A DNA stretch of 64,000 bases, taken from the NCBI GenBank assembly GCA_951799425.1, contig OX637398.1, forward strand, positions 20,718,270 through 20,782,269. The letters run 5' to 3'. How positions within the stretch are numbered: position 1 is the stretch's first letter; each line of letters opens with the position of its first letter. The position numbers and the translations under genes are program-made. Under the pieces are notes generated by a model that saw only the letters and a program-made list of their open reading frames with translations, did no database searches and was not told the origin of the DNA. The stretch comes from Ilex aquifolium (taxonomy: Eukaryota > Streptophyta > Magnoliopsida > Aquifoliales > Aquifoliaceae). Below, in pieces: positions 35,162-46,673 of the stretch.

Positions 35162-37228
35162 TATAAACTCACACATTCTTTTCTTTATATAATAACATAA
35201 TGATTTTTGAAATGCTCATATATGTAGTGAGGGAATAATGAACTATATAGATCGTAAAAGTAGAAGTTAGGAAGTGTTCCGGAGCTAAAACACAATATTT
35301 GATAGAACTTGGGTAGAAAGAATTTTGACACTGTCTTAGTATTTGGACTATAACTTTTTACCCTGATGTCCGTTTGATCTGAAATTTTTACAGTAGATAC
35401 TATAATTCTAGGTATACAAAAGTGTATTTCAAGAAAAGTTTCCAAATCGATCTCTGAATAGGCCAAAACTTCACTGAAAGTTTCAGCAAAAACTGGGAGT
35501 CCGTTCAAACATGACTGGACATTCGAACGACAGTTCGTCGCAGTACTTTTGTGTCAGATAGAACTCTGATGGAAACGTAAAAGTACTGGGAGCAACTAAT
35601 GTTCGAACGCCAAATGACGTTCGAACGTGAGGCAGTAATTTACACTACTGACGTTCGAACGCCATAGTGACGTTCGAACGTGAGTTACAATTCTGAGTTT
35701 TAGATTCGCGCATAGGGGACTGTTTCTCCTACTATAAATACTTAAGGACACTTTCTTTAGTCTCATTTCAACATTTCTAACCCTAGAAAGTCTTAGAGAG
35801 CAAGGAAGAAGAGGAGAAACAAGAGATTAAGGGGGGATTTTCAAGTTGGAACCGATCAAACCTCTAGTTTTTCCCACAAAACTAAGGAAGCAAGGTAGGA
35901 GTTTATTCTCACTCTTGTTCATTGAGGCTAGGGCTTATATATGTATATGTTTTGACTCTAAATCTTAGATATATGTTATGAAATCCTTGTTTCTTGATGT
36001 TCTTGCAAACCTTACCATGTTTTGAAGAAAGTTATGGTTTGATAGCCATAAAATTATTGTTCTTGATACCAAAACCCTAGTTTTCGAGAAATATGAATTT
36101 TTCTTCTTCATATTCCTTTGTTCTTGACTTCAAAACTCTAGTGATTTGTTTGAACACTAAAAAAATATATGTTTGATGATCTATTGAATATTTTCTTGAA
36201 TTGCTCCCTTGGAAAAATACATATGGAATTGGGGGTTTTTGATTTACTTGTGATTTGAGAAATTGGTTGGTATTGTATCTCTTGTGTGGATGTTTGAAAG
36301 AACATGGGTGGCGGTTGACCGGGTATCGTAAAGTGGGTAGATGTGTTTCTTACTCCGTGTGGGTTTGAAGATTCCCTACCACTCGTAGTGGGGTTGGTGC
36401 CTTGCGAGGACCAAACCACTATTCGCTCACGTAGTATCGAGGCTGAGGGTTAGTAGACTATTTCTGGGTTGGATCGTCACTGCCGATGTGTCGGTATACG
36501 CCCTTCCTAAAGTTGTGTATCCTTGCGAGGATTGAGTCTGTGTGTGTGGGCCAGGATATTCTCAATGTGTGTAATCATGCGAAGTCTTACTACATACCTG
36601 AGATACAGATACAAATGTGGGTGAAATGGTTTGTTGTGGAAATGGTTTAATGTTGGAATGGTTTATGGTTTGTAAATTGGTTTTACTTCTTCATTCTATA
36701 TATTGATATTGCGTAAATTTGAGATCGGATGAACTGTTACTGTTTTCTTTCAAAATTCATATATGATATTTGTAAAATGAGACCGATGGGTTTTATATAT
36801 TTTCTAATCCTTGTTCGAGTTTGACAGGATTTTCCTACAGATCTTAGTGCTCAACCCCTACAAACAATATTTATTTTCAGATTTCGGTTTAGAGGAAAAG
36901 CTCGGAGTTGATTAGCAGGTAGCTTGGGAAGCTCAATTGGATGGAAGCGTGGAACCCGAGGGGGATGTCTAGAGTTGATCTCTTTATGTCCTATACTAGG
37001 AAATGAATTTTGAGATAATGTATGGATGATATTTTGTTTATTCCGCTGCAAGATAAAATTTGATTTTTGGATGTAATGGCCATGGTTTGGCTTATTCTTT
37101 TGGATGATGTTGTAGATATTATGTATGATGAATGAAATTTTCTTTATTTATGAATTTTATTAGTTGCTCTCATGATGTGAATGGTTTTAGATAGTAATGT
37201 CGTCCAAGGTGGATTTTGGGGCGTTACA
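35162..37228 (+). repeat. 3' LTR of element A
   Basis: Aligns end to end with 28385-30452. The first dinucleotide is TA instead of TG. It repeats the TTCGAA array (about 35503-35683) and the TATAAATA box (35733-35740). It ends GGGGCGTTACA, followed by the CTTTT duplication. Confidence 0.92.
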
Positions 37229-39201
37229 CTTTTATATAAATCTTTGCCTATAACAGCGTACCTTGCAACTTTCTGATAGAGCTTCTGCACCTCAGTCCTC
37301 TCCTTGAGGATTACTCCATCTATTAAATACTAAACGATAGGAAAGGTCCACCCCTTCTCTTGCTAGGTGACATTGACCTCTACTTCGACCTTGTCGATGT
37401 TAGGTTTAGAAAGGAGTTCCATAGGGATTACACTTTGGAGCTCATTATGGAATGATGAAGTCAAGTGAGCTAAAGAATCAGCATGAGCGTTTTCAACTCT
37501 AGAAATCTACTCGCTGTTGAGAGCTTCCAAATGGGTTATGCACTCAGCAACCGTGGCTAATTATGCAGCCATCCTGGTATCTTTGGTCGTGTACTCTCCT
37601 TTGATCTGTTTAAATCCAGCTAGCAGATCTTCGTATTCTACCTATTATTTGAAGCTCCAAACCCAAATCTCAAGACATACTCTATCATGAGTTGATCCGA
37701 GGAAACCATGATTACTCCTACCCCTCCATCAGCATTTGATGAACCATCGGTAAAGAGGATTTAGCTCTTTTGTCCCAAGTTGTTTGACAATTGGAATTCT
37801 TCAGATAAGGTATTTTCAACAATAAAGTCCGCCAACGCTTGCCCCTTCGAACTCACCCAACTCAATGGCCCATTTGGCGAGCCTTCTAGAGATTTCTGGT
37901 TATCGTAAAACTTGCTGGATTGGAGAGTCAGTCATGACAATGATTGGGTTAGCTTGGAAGTATGGGCGCAGCTTTCGTGTTGTAGATATCAATGCCAAAG
38001 CTACTTTCTCTAGCCTCGAATATCGTATTTCTTCTCCTTTCAAGACACTTATGGTATAGTATAATGGCTTATGAACTCTTTGTTCTTCTCTTATCAGGGC
38101 GGAACTAGTGGCTCCATCCAAAACTGCTAGATAAAGGTACATAACATCTCTTTCAACTGGCACTGATAATAATGGGGGTGCCCCCAAATATTGTTTTAGC
38201 TTTTCGAAAGTTGGCGCACATTCTGGTGTCCATTCGAAGGATTTCTTAAACGTTTTAAAGAAAGGCAAACATTTATCACTGGCCCACGAGACAAACCTAT
38301 TGAGTGCTACAACACGTCCAGTGAGGCACTGCATCTCTTTGATATTTTAAGGTGGGTGCATATCCATCAAAGCTTGGATCTTTTCTGGGTTTGCCTTAAT
38401 TCCCCTTTGAGACACAATGAATCCTAGAAATTTTCTAGAGAATACCCCGAAAGCACATTTCGCAGGATTCCGCTTCATCTTATACTTCCTTAGGACCTGG
38501 AAAGCTTCCTACAACTTGCTCACATGGTCCTCAGCTGCTTCGTTTTTATCAACATAGACATCCATGCTCTTCCCAATAAAGTTCTTGAAAATGTAATTGA
38601 CCAAACGCTGATAAGTGGCACCAGCATTCTTTAGACCAACGGGCATAACCTGGTAGCAATACATCCCTTGCTCCGTGATGAATAAGGTCTTCTCTTGGTT
38701 GTCTAGGTGCATGAGGATCTGATTATACCTTGAGAATGCGTCCATAAAGCTGAGAAGCTGGAAACTTCTTGTTGCATAAACCAAGAGGTCAATCCTTAGA
38801 AATGGAAAACAGTCCTTCGGGCACACCTTATTAAGGTTCGTGAAATCTATGCAAAGCCTTCATTTTCCATTGTATTTTTTTACGAGCACAACATGGGCTA
38901 TCCACTTCGGACATTGGACTTCCCGAATTGATTTTGCTTGTAGAAGTTTCAGCACTTCCTCAGCGATTGCCTTAGCCCTTTTAGGGGCAAAAGCTCTCCT
39001 CTTCTACTTTACTGGATTGAATGAGGGATCCACATTGAGCCTGTTGACTATCACCTGCGGATCTATGTCTGGTATGTCCTCATTACTCTGAGCAAAGACA
39101 TTTGCATTCTCTTGAAAGATCTTCTCCATCTTATTTTTAATATTAGGGGAAATATTGGAACCCACATATGTAATCTTGTCAGACTTCCTTCCCAAGGTCA
39201 C
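37229..39201 (-). pseudogene. Element B reverse transcriptase and RNase H domains
   Basis: Leftward: RT from 39201 (FQENANVFAQSNEDIPDID, then IDLLVYATRSFQLLSFMDAF and QVMPVGLKNAGATYQRLV); where YVDD is expected it reads MDVYVDKNEAAEDHV at 38570-38530, so the second Asp is lost. GIKANPEKIQALMD-type sequence follows near 38370. RNase H (38334-37900) includes LNRFVSWASDKCLPFF and YYTISVLKGEE; the additional RNase H (about 37760-37480) reads DGSSNADGGVGVIMVSS. Stops separate the pieces. Element A interrupts at 37229, just past RNase H. Confidence 0.82.
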
Positions 39202-39288
39202 CAGGACTAGCTGTTCGTCAGGGCATGCTCTCTCTGGGTCTTTTGGATCTCTAGGGTCTATCTTATCCGCCTGAAAAGTTTCAAAAAC

Positions 39289-39720
39289 TTAAGAGAACCT
39301 TGATGATGCAACGTAGCATTCCCCTGCTATGGCCTGATCTCCTCGGACCTCTCCAATACCTTGACTTGCTGAGAATCGTAAAAGAAGGTGATAAGTTGAC
39401 AGTACTGCTTTGAGGTCATTAAGGTTTGGCCGCCCTAATATCATGTTATAAGCTGAAAGACAGTCCATTACTATGAAATCAACCATGTGTTTGCTGGCAG
39501 GGAGATTCCCCTAAAGTAATAGGAATTAAAATTGCCCCCACTAGATAGATACTTTCTCCGTAGAAACCTACTAGCCTTGAGAGGGCAGAGCTTTGAATTC
39601 CCTATGCCCTATTGATTGAAGGCATGAAGGACGATGATATCTACAGAGCTGCCACTGTCTACCAGAACTCTTCGAACTGTATGATTAGAAGCAACCATGG
39701 AGATCACTAGAGGATTATAA
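39289..39720 (-). pseudogene. Element B protease
   Basis: Minus-strand frame with RRVLVDSGSSVDIIVLHAF (catalytic D-S-G at about 39655) and, after a break, FIVMDCLSAYNMILGRP, the second conserved protease block of Tat-type elements. A stop near 39512 separates the two. The enzyme would cut the Gag-Pol polyprotein. Confidence 0.78.
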
Positions 39721-39789
39721 TGTGGAGTGCGAACTCCCTTGAGATCTTCATTTGTGAATGTGATGGGAGGATTTCTGCTGGACACCATT

Positions 39790-41363
39790 CCTGGTTGAAC
39801 AAGGTTGATTTCTTCCTCCTCAGCCCGAGCTCTCTAGGCATAGGCTTTCCTCGCTGAGTTTCTTTCTCCCTCTGAAGCAAATCCTCCAGAGATCACCTTG
39901 ATTTCCCCCATTAGTTGTTGATGCTCTCGAGGCTCTGGAGGGGCTCTTTCTTCTCGGTGATCCCTTCTACAAATCTTCCAAGATGGCCCCTCTGGATCAG
40001 GTCCTCAATCTAATCTCGAATGGTGAAGCACTCTTCAGTATCGTGCCCATGGTCACGGTGAAAACGGTAGTACTTATCTGTCTCATTTGTTAGAGGGTGT
40101 TCTGAGCTTTCCAGGACACTTCAGGAGGTTGTCATTTTTCATTTTAAAGAGAACTTGTTCAACTGAAGCGTTCAGGGGAGTGTATGCCTTTTCCTTTGCT
40201 ATGGGTAAGTGAAGGCCTAACCTGTCCTCGACTGGGACATGATTAGTTTTCCCCTTCTTTGAAGTATTTGTTTTTTCTGACTTTTCTTGGCTCTTTCTCT
40301 TCTTCTCAGAGGTTGAGCCTTCCACACATTTTTTCATGTTGACCGCATGCTCCACATTCATATGGCTCTGAGCTCTGGAAAGGAACTCCACCATAGTTTT
40401 GGGATAATGTTTATGTATAGAGAAATAGAACCTAGGGGACTTGAGTCCACTTATGAAGGTTGTCAAAGCCATCTTGTCATTGACATCACCTATCTGGAGG
40501 GACGTTTTCGTAAACCTTGCTACATACTACCTGAGAATCTCTTCTTTCGTCTACTTGATATTGATGAGAGAAGTGACAGGTTTCTTGGGAGGCCTTCCTC
40601 CAATGAAATGGGAAATGAAGTATTTGCTGAGCTCCAGGAAGGATCCAACAAATCCGGCAAGGAGCGTATTTAACCAAACACGAGTTGTTCATTTCAATGT
40701 GGTAAGGAAAGCTATGCACATAATGGCATCGGGAATTTTGAAATAACATGAGAGATTTTTAGATTTTCAAATGATCTAAAGGATCCATCCTTCTTGCCAT
40801 CGAAAGTTTCGATGGTTGGCATCTTGAACTTGGCTGGGAAAGGGTAGTTGGTGACATCCTGAGAGAAGAGTGACTCGAGCCTCTGAACCAACGTTTCCAC
40901 TGTTTTGGAGCTTAAGCTTTCACGATGTTCAACATATCTCCAATTCGATTGCTCACCTCCTTAGACTTTTGGTTGAAAGAGGCGTCTTCTTCCTGATGTT
41001 GCAGAGAATTATTTTGACTACGTACATCCACCAAGTTCGGTTCATGGCTAGGGTGAACTTCTTCAGAACATAGATCCCGATTTCCTTGCTAATTTTGAGG
41101 ACCAGCAAAGCCTTGCAAAATTTGTTGAAATTGCTGGGTTTGTTGACCCATGTCTTTGATGGCTTGGTTCATCTGATCCATATTCCTTTTGAGGTTGAAA
41201 ATCCATTAGGCCTCCTAATGTCTGTTGAGACGAGGAGGGTTTGGGTCCGAGATTTCAACCCAACATTTCCTTGATTGGGTTGTTCTCCGATAAGGTTGTC
41301 TTGATTAGAATTCATGGCTCTAGTTGACACCATCCACCTATGTATAGCAAAACTAAGAAACAA
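39790..41363 (-). pseudogene. Element B gag
   Basis: Leftward from about 41363 (MFLSFAIHRWM, MNSNQDNL) through a capsid region around 40720-40400 (FDGKKDGSF, then FISGLKSPRFYFSI) to a Lys-rich part and a zinc-binding/Tat-type tail near 40060-39980 (FHRDHGHDTEECFTIRD, then DLIQRGHLGRFV). Frames change near 40750 and 40480, and stops are present. Confidence 0.72.
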
Positions 41364-41379
41364 CTTTGGTTGTCAAGCC

Positions 41380-41398
41380 ATTTCCCACAAACAGCGCC
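41380..41398 (-). other. Primer-binding site of element B
   Basis: TGGCGCTGTTTGTGGGAAA on the minus strand, a few bases after the 5' LTR. It resembles the TGGCGCCGTCTGTGGGA primer sites common in plant Tat elements. Confidence 0.65.
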
Positions 41399-41402
41399 AA
41401 AC

Positions 41403-42129
41403 TATTGCAATAAACAAATATGTCCAACTGTTCTGAAAGCTATTTGCGGTTGATCTAGACCTGACTACACCTTTTCCTGAGCTCTGGGTGAGGTTTTTCA
41501 ACAGTTGTGGTACTTGAAAAGAAACTCGAAGACTGGAGGGGTGCTCCGGGGGTCGACTCTCCGACGCTCAAGTCAGTATTTGGCAAAATAAAGGTGCAGC
41601 AATTTAACTGGGCTCAGTGTGCGCACCTGGGTCTTACCCATAGATGTCTCATTTTATAGTATTTTGATAGGTGTTCCAAGGAGAGTGGACTCTAGGCTCT
41701 CTTGATAGTTTAAATTTGTCTAATCTCCTTTCGGTTGAGGAGTCTTGGTTTCTGTGAACTTTATCCTTTGTTGGGATAGCCATCCAGAGTCCTATATGTG
41801 CTAGGAGTTTGTTTGATCACCCAGATAAGGTTTGTTGAGGGTGGGATCTTATCCTTATCTCTTGGTTGCCTTTCTTTCTTCAAAATATTTAAAACGAATC
41901 CCACTATTTGAACGAGTCTTTGGAAAATAATGTTCCTATTTTAAAATTGGGGATAAGCTTTTCCCTCCTTCTGGTTTCCTCATGCCACCAGGTTGGGGAA
42001 AGCTGATTATCTGAGCTCATTATTCCTCCAGCTTTCTTTTCTCTCTAACAGGTTAGTCAACGGTTATATTTCTAAAGGTAGTGTCAACTAGGACCTTTCC
42101 CTTAGTTGAGATTAAATTTTTCCCCATCA
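41403..42129 (-). repeat. 5' LTR of element B
   Basis: 727 bp, aligning with 23541-24252 with clear but scattered differences. Minus-strand start TGATGGGG, end ...CAATA (terminal CA mutated). A TATAAAAT promoter-like box lies at about 41658-41651. Confidence 0.87.
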
Positions 42130-42715
42130 GGTAGTATCCTCTATAGGCGTCGAGAAAACTCTTTTTCTCATGCCCCGGTGTGGCTTCAACAAGTTGATCA
42201 ATTTGCGATAGTGGAAATCTATCTTTTGGGCATGTTTTTGTTGAGGTCAGTGAAATCTACACAGACCATCTACTTGCCGTTATTTTTCTTAACCACCACA
42301 GTATTTGAGAGCCAGTCAGATATTGTACCTCTCTAATCGAGCATGCCTCCAACAACTTGTCAACCTCTTCGTTGATAGCCTCCATATGTTATGGTGCTAG
42401 CCTCCTTTGCTTCTGCTTGATTGATTTGAAGTTTGGATCTACATTCAGATGGTGGCAGATAACTTCTGGATCAATGCCTGACATCTCATACGGGGTCCAG
42501 GTGAACACGTCAATATTTCTCCGTAAGAAATCCTCTAGAGCCTCTTATTTGTGCTGTGGAAATGAGGACCCAATCAAAAACAACTTCTTAGTACTCTTGT
42601 CCAAATATATAGTCTTTAAGTCCTTCATGACACGCTCTACCAGGCTTGTTGTTGGATCATCCAAGTCTGGCCGCTCAAACTTTAATTACTATTTTTGTCC
42701 TGAGTCAGATGTTAA
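42130..42715 (-). pseudogene. Element E reverse transcriptase, proximal part
   Basis: The minus-strand frames carry an N-terminal RT segment near 42560-42430 and, from about 42320 to 42140, NTVVVKKNNGK, then VDFTDLNKNMPKR and QLVEATPGHEKKSFLDAYRGY. The sequence stops exactly where element B's LTR begins. Several stops are present. Confidence 0.75.
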
Positions 42716-42779
42716 CTCAATGCGGTGATTTTCTCTCACTTCTTTCTTTTTCACCGAGACAAACAAGCAACTTCTTGCA

Positions 42780-43373
42780 CTAACCTGGTCCCCACAGACG
42801 TAAAAAAACCCCTACGTATGTTAGGAACCTTAGAATATGATGGTAATTTGAGGGGACCAACATCATCTCATGAAGCCATATACGTCCTATGATGGCATTG
42901 TATGCTAAATCGGCTTCCATGACGAGAAATTCAATCATTGTTCCAACTAGCCGCACTCGAACTAGAAGGGTTATCTTTCCCCTTGGCAAGACCATCTTCC
43001 CATTAAACCCGACTAGTGGGGTATTGGTTGGCTTTAGGTCCTCCTCCTTTAACCTTAGTTTTTGAAGCAAGCCGAAGTACATGATTTCCAAGGAACTACC
43101 TTGATCTGTCAAGATTCTTTTTACGTCGAAGTTGGTTATCCTTAATGTCAGGACTAGTGCATCATTTTGGGGGTGATGAATTCTGGCTAAATCCCTATCA
43201 GAGAAGCTTATTAGCTCATCCTCCAATTCGGTCCGTTGCTTTTTGATGACGTGCTCGACCGTTGGACTAACCTGATAAATCTCTCTAACTTGCACGGCTT
43301 TTTGAATGTAGGCTTTGGTCACCTTATTTGTTGGTATGTTAGGATCTATAGCGGCATGAATGACGTCAATCAC
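42780..43373 (-). pseudogene. Element E protease region
   Basis: An open 197-codon stretch, the longest in E. It contains RILTDQGSSLEIMYFGLL (catalytic Asp in D-Q-G-S-S at about 43115) and MVLPRGKITLLVRV, then FLVMEADLAYNAIIGR, matching the Tat-type protease layout. The upstream part (KKQRTELEDELISFSDRDL) is the gag-protease linker. The frame is open, but no start codon is expected here because it is part of a polyprotein. Confidence 0.78.
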
Positions 43374-43385
43374 TCATGCGGGATC

Positions 43386-44990
43386 TTATTCCCGACCCAT
43401 CACATTTCTCTTCCCAGCTGCATCAAATTTCATTTTTTCTTGATCTACGAATTGGGAGAGTTGTCCGGCTCGAACAAGCTCCTCTAGATGCTGCTTATGG
43501 GAGCAGTAGTTCTTCGTCATGTGTCTAATATCACAATGGTAAGAACATCTAAAATTAGGGTTTCTTTTCTTGGGGTCCCCTCCTAATTTGTTCGGCCATT
43601 TGAAGAAAGATTTCCCCTTTAATTGGGACAATATTTTGTAAATAGGTTCTTTGAAGACCGTGTTTACTCTAGCGAATGATGATCCTGATGGGAAACCTTC
43701 ATTCTCCTTCCCTTTCACTCCCGATTTGGATTGATTGTTCAACGCTTCTTTACCATTTTGCTTCTTTATTGGTTGGTCTCGACTAAATTCTCTACCAATC
43801 TAATCATCCACTTTTGCATACTTTTCTACCCTTACCATCAGCTCCTCTACATCCAGTGCTGGTCTTCTTTTCAACGAATGATACAACAAATTTTCTTTTG
43901 GTAAACCGATCTTTAATGTTGCAACTACGATTTTTAGATTGCAGCTTTCTATCTCATTCATCGTCTCCCAATAACAGTGAGAGTATTCTCTCAATGTTTC
44001 ATTGTGCTTCTTTTTCATTGAAAGCAGGGCTTTAATGTCCTTCAGTTGATGATTGCTTGTTATAAACCGAGTTGTAACTTGTTCGGCAAGTTGTACCTAA
44101 ATATCAACAGAATTTCGAGGAAGACCATTGAACCCATTCATTGTCGATTCCCCCAAGATGCTTGGGAACATCGTGCACAATAGAGCCTTATTCTTCCATT
44201 AGATTGCCATGATTTGTCTATAATAAGGAATGTAGGTAGTTAGATCAGTCTTCCCATCATAGAGCTTAAAGTTTGGGACCGTAAATTTGCTCAAGACTCT
44301 TTCCCTTTCTATCCATCTACTGAAGGGGGACACCTTTATTCCCCTAATGTATTCTCTCATTGCCCTACTTGCGAGCTCTCTAGCGGACTTCTATTCGGGC
44401 CTTTTTAGTCTATTATCGAGCTTTTGTTTTGAACTAATTCCAAGTGTCCTCTTGCTCCTTGATATGAGCAGATTTCTTCCTTTTGTTTCTGTCTCTTTCA
44501 TCCTTTGTTTGCCTTCATTCATGCCTTTCTGAGCTAGGACTCGACTCAGCACAGGTGGTCTCGCATATCTCCTTGGCACAACGGTCTGATGCTTCTGAGG
44601 CTTCACGATCCATGGATTTTCTTAAGGTCACCCTTAGCACCTCATTCTCCTACTTTAGTTTCTCTATCCCTCCTTGGGAATTTGTTAACATATCATCATG
44701 AGCATCTAGTCGGTCTTGGAGAGACTAGACCAGCTTCAAAAATGTTGAGATTTCCCCATCGGCACGTAGAAATGTCTCTTTGTATTTGTCATTTTTTTGG
44801 GTCTTTTTTTTAGGTTAGTATCTCTCCAAGGACATGTTTTCAGGGTATTCGCGATCCCTGCCCAGGCCTCCCGAAGCATCTTCTTTGATATCACTATTGC
44901 ACCTCGTAGTTTCGGGCAGGTTCATATTCATGAGCATTCTGATTGTTGCATGGTGATCCGATTATACTCCGTAGTTTGACATGAATAAAT
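43386..44990 (-). pseudogene. Element E gag
   Basis: Leftward: a charged N-terminal part (44606-44391, RYARPPVLSRVLAQKG), a capsid core (44200-43800, KKKHNETLREYSHCYWETMNEI, LKIGLPKENLLYHSL) and a zinc-binding tail (CSYHCDIRHMTKNYC then LEELVRAGQLSQFV, 43560-43430). Stops at 43800-43802 and near 44098 break it. The plus-strand frames here are shadows. Confidence 0.75.
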
Positions 44991-45000
44991 TTTGTTCATG

Positions 45001-45019
45001 TTTACCACAGACGACGCCA
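45001..45019 (-). other. Primer-binding site of element E
   Basis: TGGCGTCGTCTGTGGTAAA on the minus strand next to the LTR end; the same TGGCG-CGTCTGTGG type as in plant Tat elements. Confidence 0.65.
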
Positions 45020-45021
45020 GT

Positions 45022-45511
45022 TGTAAAAGGAAAAAATCTATTACCTTCTGATTCTGGTTTTAATTAAGAGAGTGAACAAAGGTTGCACCGTTCATCCTGC
45101 AAAATGAACAAACTGCAAGAGCCCGAGGGTGGGTTGGTCAGAGGTACTCCGATTCTTAATTCAATAAGGGTTTTAAAATAAATTAAATAAGTTTCCAGGA
45201 TTAGAAGTGAGTACCTTGGACTCAAGCATCACCCGATATTTATAGCATTGCATGGCAACTATCCTGCCAAGATTTCAGTTGTTAGCTATATTAGGTGGTA
45301 AACCTAATTATTTGCTAAAGCACTTTTGATGAGGGCTCGAATTTCTCCCAAACATCCTATCTTTAGCTGATAACACTTACCTATGATTTAGGCAATGTTC
45401 TCATCATTCTAGCCTTTCTCTAATCTATCGAGATAGCCTATCTATATTATTTATTGAATGATTTTGTTTGGAAAACTCCTTGAGAGTTTTGCTCGATATT
45501 GCTTCATCTCA
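45022..45511 (-). repeat. 5' LTR of element E (outer boundary uncertain)
   Basis: The inner end is fixed by the primer site (plus-strand TGTAAAAGG at 45022). A minus-strand TATAAATA near 45240 is a likely promoter. The outer end is placed at the TGAGATGAAGC at 45511 because no second LTR survives; it could lie farther right. Confidence 0.55.
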
Positions 45512-45917
45512 ATTTTTTTTCTACTAAAAAATTTCATCTTCTCTACACGATCCCCAATGTTAGACAATTCAACCAACATATCAACAAACTCTTAAATATC
45601 AAATAATCTCATTAATCCACTCTGCTCTCTTCTCTCTCCTACCTCCCTCTTCACTTTAATTTCAAATTGCTTGATTAAAAAAATAAAAATAAATCATTAT
45701 TTGAAATATAAATATTACATGATCAATGTTTAATTTTTGTTATTGCACTGTGTCTTTAGGCACGGAGTTATTGATAGTAGATTAATTAGTGGATGTTCAT
45801 GTAATAGGAGTATTACAAACATATATTTAGATATATGAATGGAAAAAAATATAGGCCTTTCTCCATGTACCGTTTAGGTCCTCAATATAGTTCAGAGTTT
45901 TAATCAATTTATAATTA
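45512..45917. other. Spacer between elements E and C
   Basis: AT-rich DNA with no gene. A GTGTCTTTAGGCAC hairpin near 45750 resembles the Helitron 3' hairpin at 7445-7458, but the CTAG end is not intact. Confidence 0.4.
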
Positions 45918-46632
45918 TGTTTACACCAAAAATAGCGAAATCTGAGGGTAACGCGTGGAAAGAATCTAACGGTCAGAAGGGAGTCTGTGAGACTCCACAA
46001 CCAACAGAATGGTTGGAGGAATAGGCCTCTTAGAATCCTGAGAAATGAGGAAACGTGACATCATGAGTTGCCAGTTGGAAATGAATCAGCTTACATTCAT
46101 GTATCTCAAGGGACAGGGTCATGATCACGGGTAATGACCGAAAAAAAATGGATCAATGGTTAAAGGCCATCTCTATAAATAGCAAAGGCTGGGCTACCAG
46201 AAATGATCCCACGATCAAATCAAAAACACTCTTCTTAGAGTCAACCTTTCTTTTTACTTAGTACTTGCTTCTGAGCAACCTTTACTTTTTGTTCTGTAAC
46301 ACATCACTCTGATTCTTTTATTGCTTTCATTTAAGGCTAAGTTTGGTGTTTAGTTCGTCTTCCAAATTCGAATTTAGTTTACTCATTACTTTGCATTTCC
46401 ACAATTTACTTCCAGTGGTGTTTACACGTCTCTGACCGATGAAATTATTTAAAGTCCTTGAATCTCCAAGGCATAGAAAAGAACCTAGAGGTAACCTTAT
46501 GTCTCGCTACAGTCGCCTGAACAGTCACAATTTTTAAAACCCAATGTCAGTTCAAGTAGGTAGGTCATACGTGTTTGAATTTCAAGTCCACCTAGACTTT
46601 GGCACGCCAGCAATCCAAAAATACGTCAAACA
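45918..46632 (+). repeat. 5' LTR of element C
   Basis: TGTTTACACC...GTCAAACA, with TATAAATA at 46174-46181. Closely similar to 57637-58351 and to the D LTR at 18659-19396. Confidence 0.9.
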
Positions 46633-46639
46633 TATTTTT

Positions 46640-46660
46640 TGGCATGCCCTGTGGAACCAT
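46640..46660 (+). other. Primer-binding site of element C
   Basis: TGGCATGCCCTGTGGAACCA just inside the 5' LTR, a mutated form of the D primer site TGGCATGCCCGGTGGGACCA. Confidence 0.6.
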
Positions 46661-46673
46661 CGAAGCTGATAGC

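Larger units (their letters stand above)
28385..37228 (+). mobile_element. Element A: full-length chromodomain Ty3/gypsy retrotransposon (Tekay/Del-like)
   Basis: 8.84 kb with 2.07-kb LTRs (28385-30452, 35162-37228), a tRNA-Met primer site, gag-protease-RT-RNase H-integrase and a C-terminal chromodomain. It is flanked by perfect 5-bp duplications CTTTT (28380-28384, 37229-37233). The LTR ends are inverted (TGTAA...TTACA). Long LTRs, tRNA-iMet priming and a chromodomain fit the Tekay (Del) clade of chromoviruses. Nested inside B, it is the youngest of the nested set; its LTRs are visibly more alike than those of B. Multiple stops in pol make it non-autonomous. Confidence 0.92.
23541..42129 (-). 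mobile_element. Element B: full-length Tat-type Ty3/gypsy retrotransposon with antisense gene (contains element A)
   Basis: 5' LTR 41403-42129, 3' LTR 23541-24252, internal order primer site, gag, protease, RT, RNase H, (element A), integrase, antisense gene. Without A it is about 9.7 kb. Flanks GGTGG (23536-23540) and GGTAG (42130-42134) are a 5-bp target duplication with one change. It sits in the RT gene of element E. The pol order with integrase last, the TGGCGC-type primer site and the extra antisense gene point to the Tat lineage. Confidence 0.87.
22986..45511 (-). mobile_element. Element E: 3'-truncated Tat-type Ty3/gypsy retrotransposon (minus strand), split by element B
   Basis: Reading leftward: 5' LTR (about 45511-45022), primer site, gag, protease, and RT to 42130. 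RT then resumes at 23540 and runs to 22986. Removing B and one copy of its target duplication makes RT colinear: it stops inside the RGYHQIP-type motif at 42130 and continues with HQIP at 23540. E ends inside the RT connection region (SSDKCIPFF), against element D; its RNase H, integrase and 3' LTR are missing. Confidence 0.8.

Noticed and set aside
44287..44979. Series of plus-strand frames up to 81 codons
   Set aside because: They are shadows of the minus-strand gag of element E.
45740..45785. Plus-oriented Helitron 3' end (GTGTCTTTAGGCAC hairpin)
   Set aside because: The terminal CTAG reads ATAG and the element has no identifiable start.
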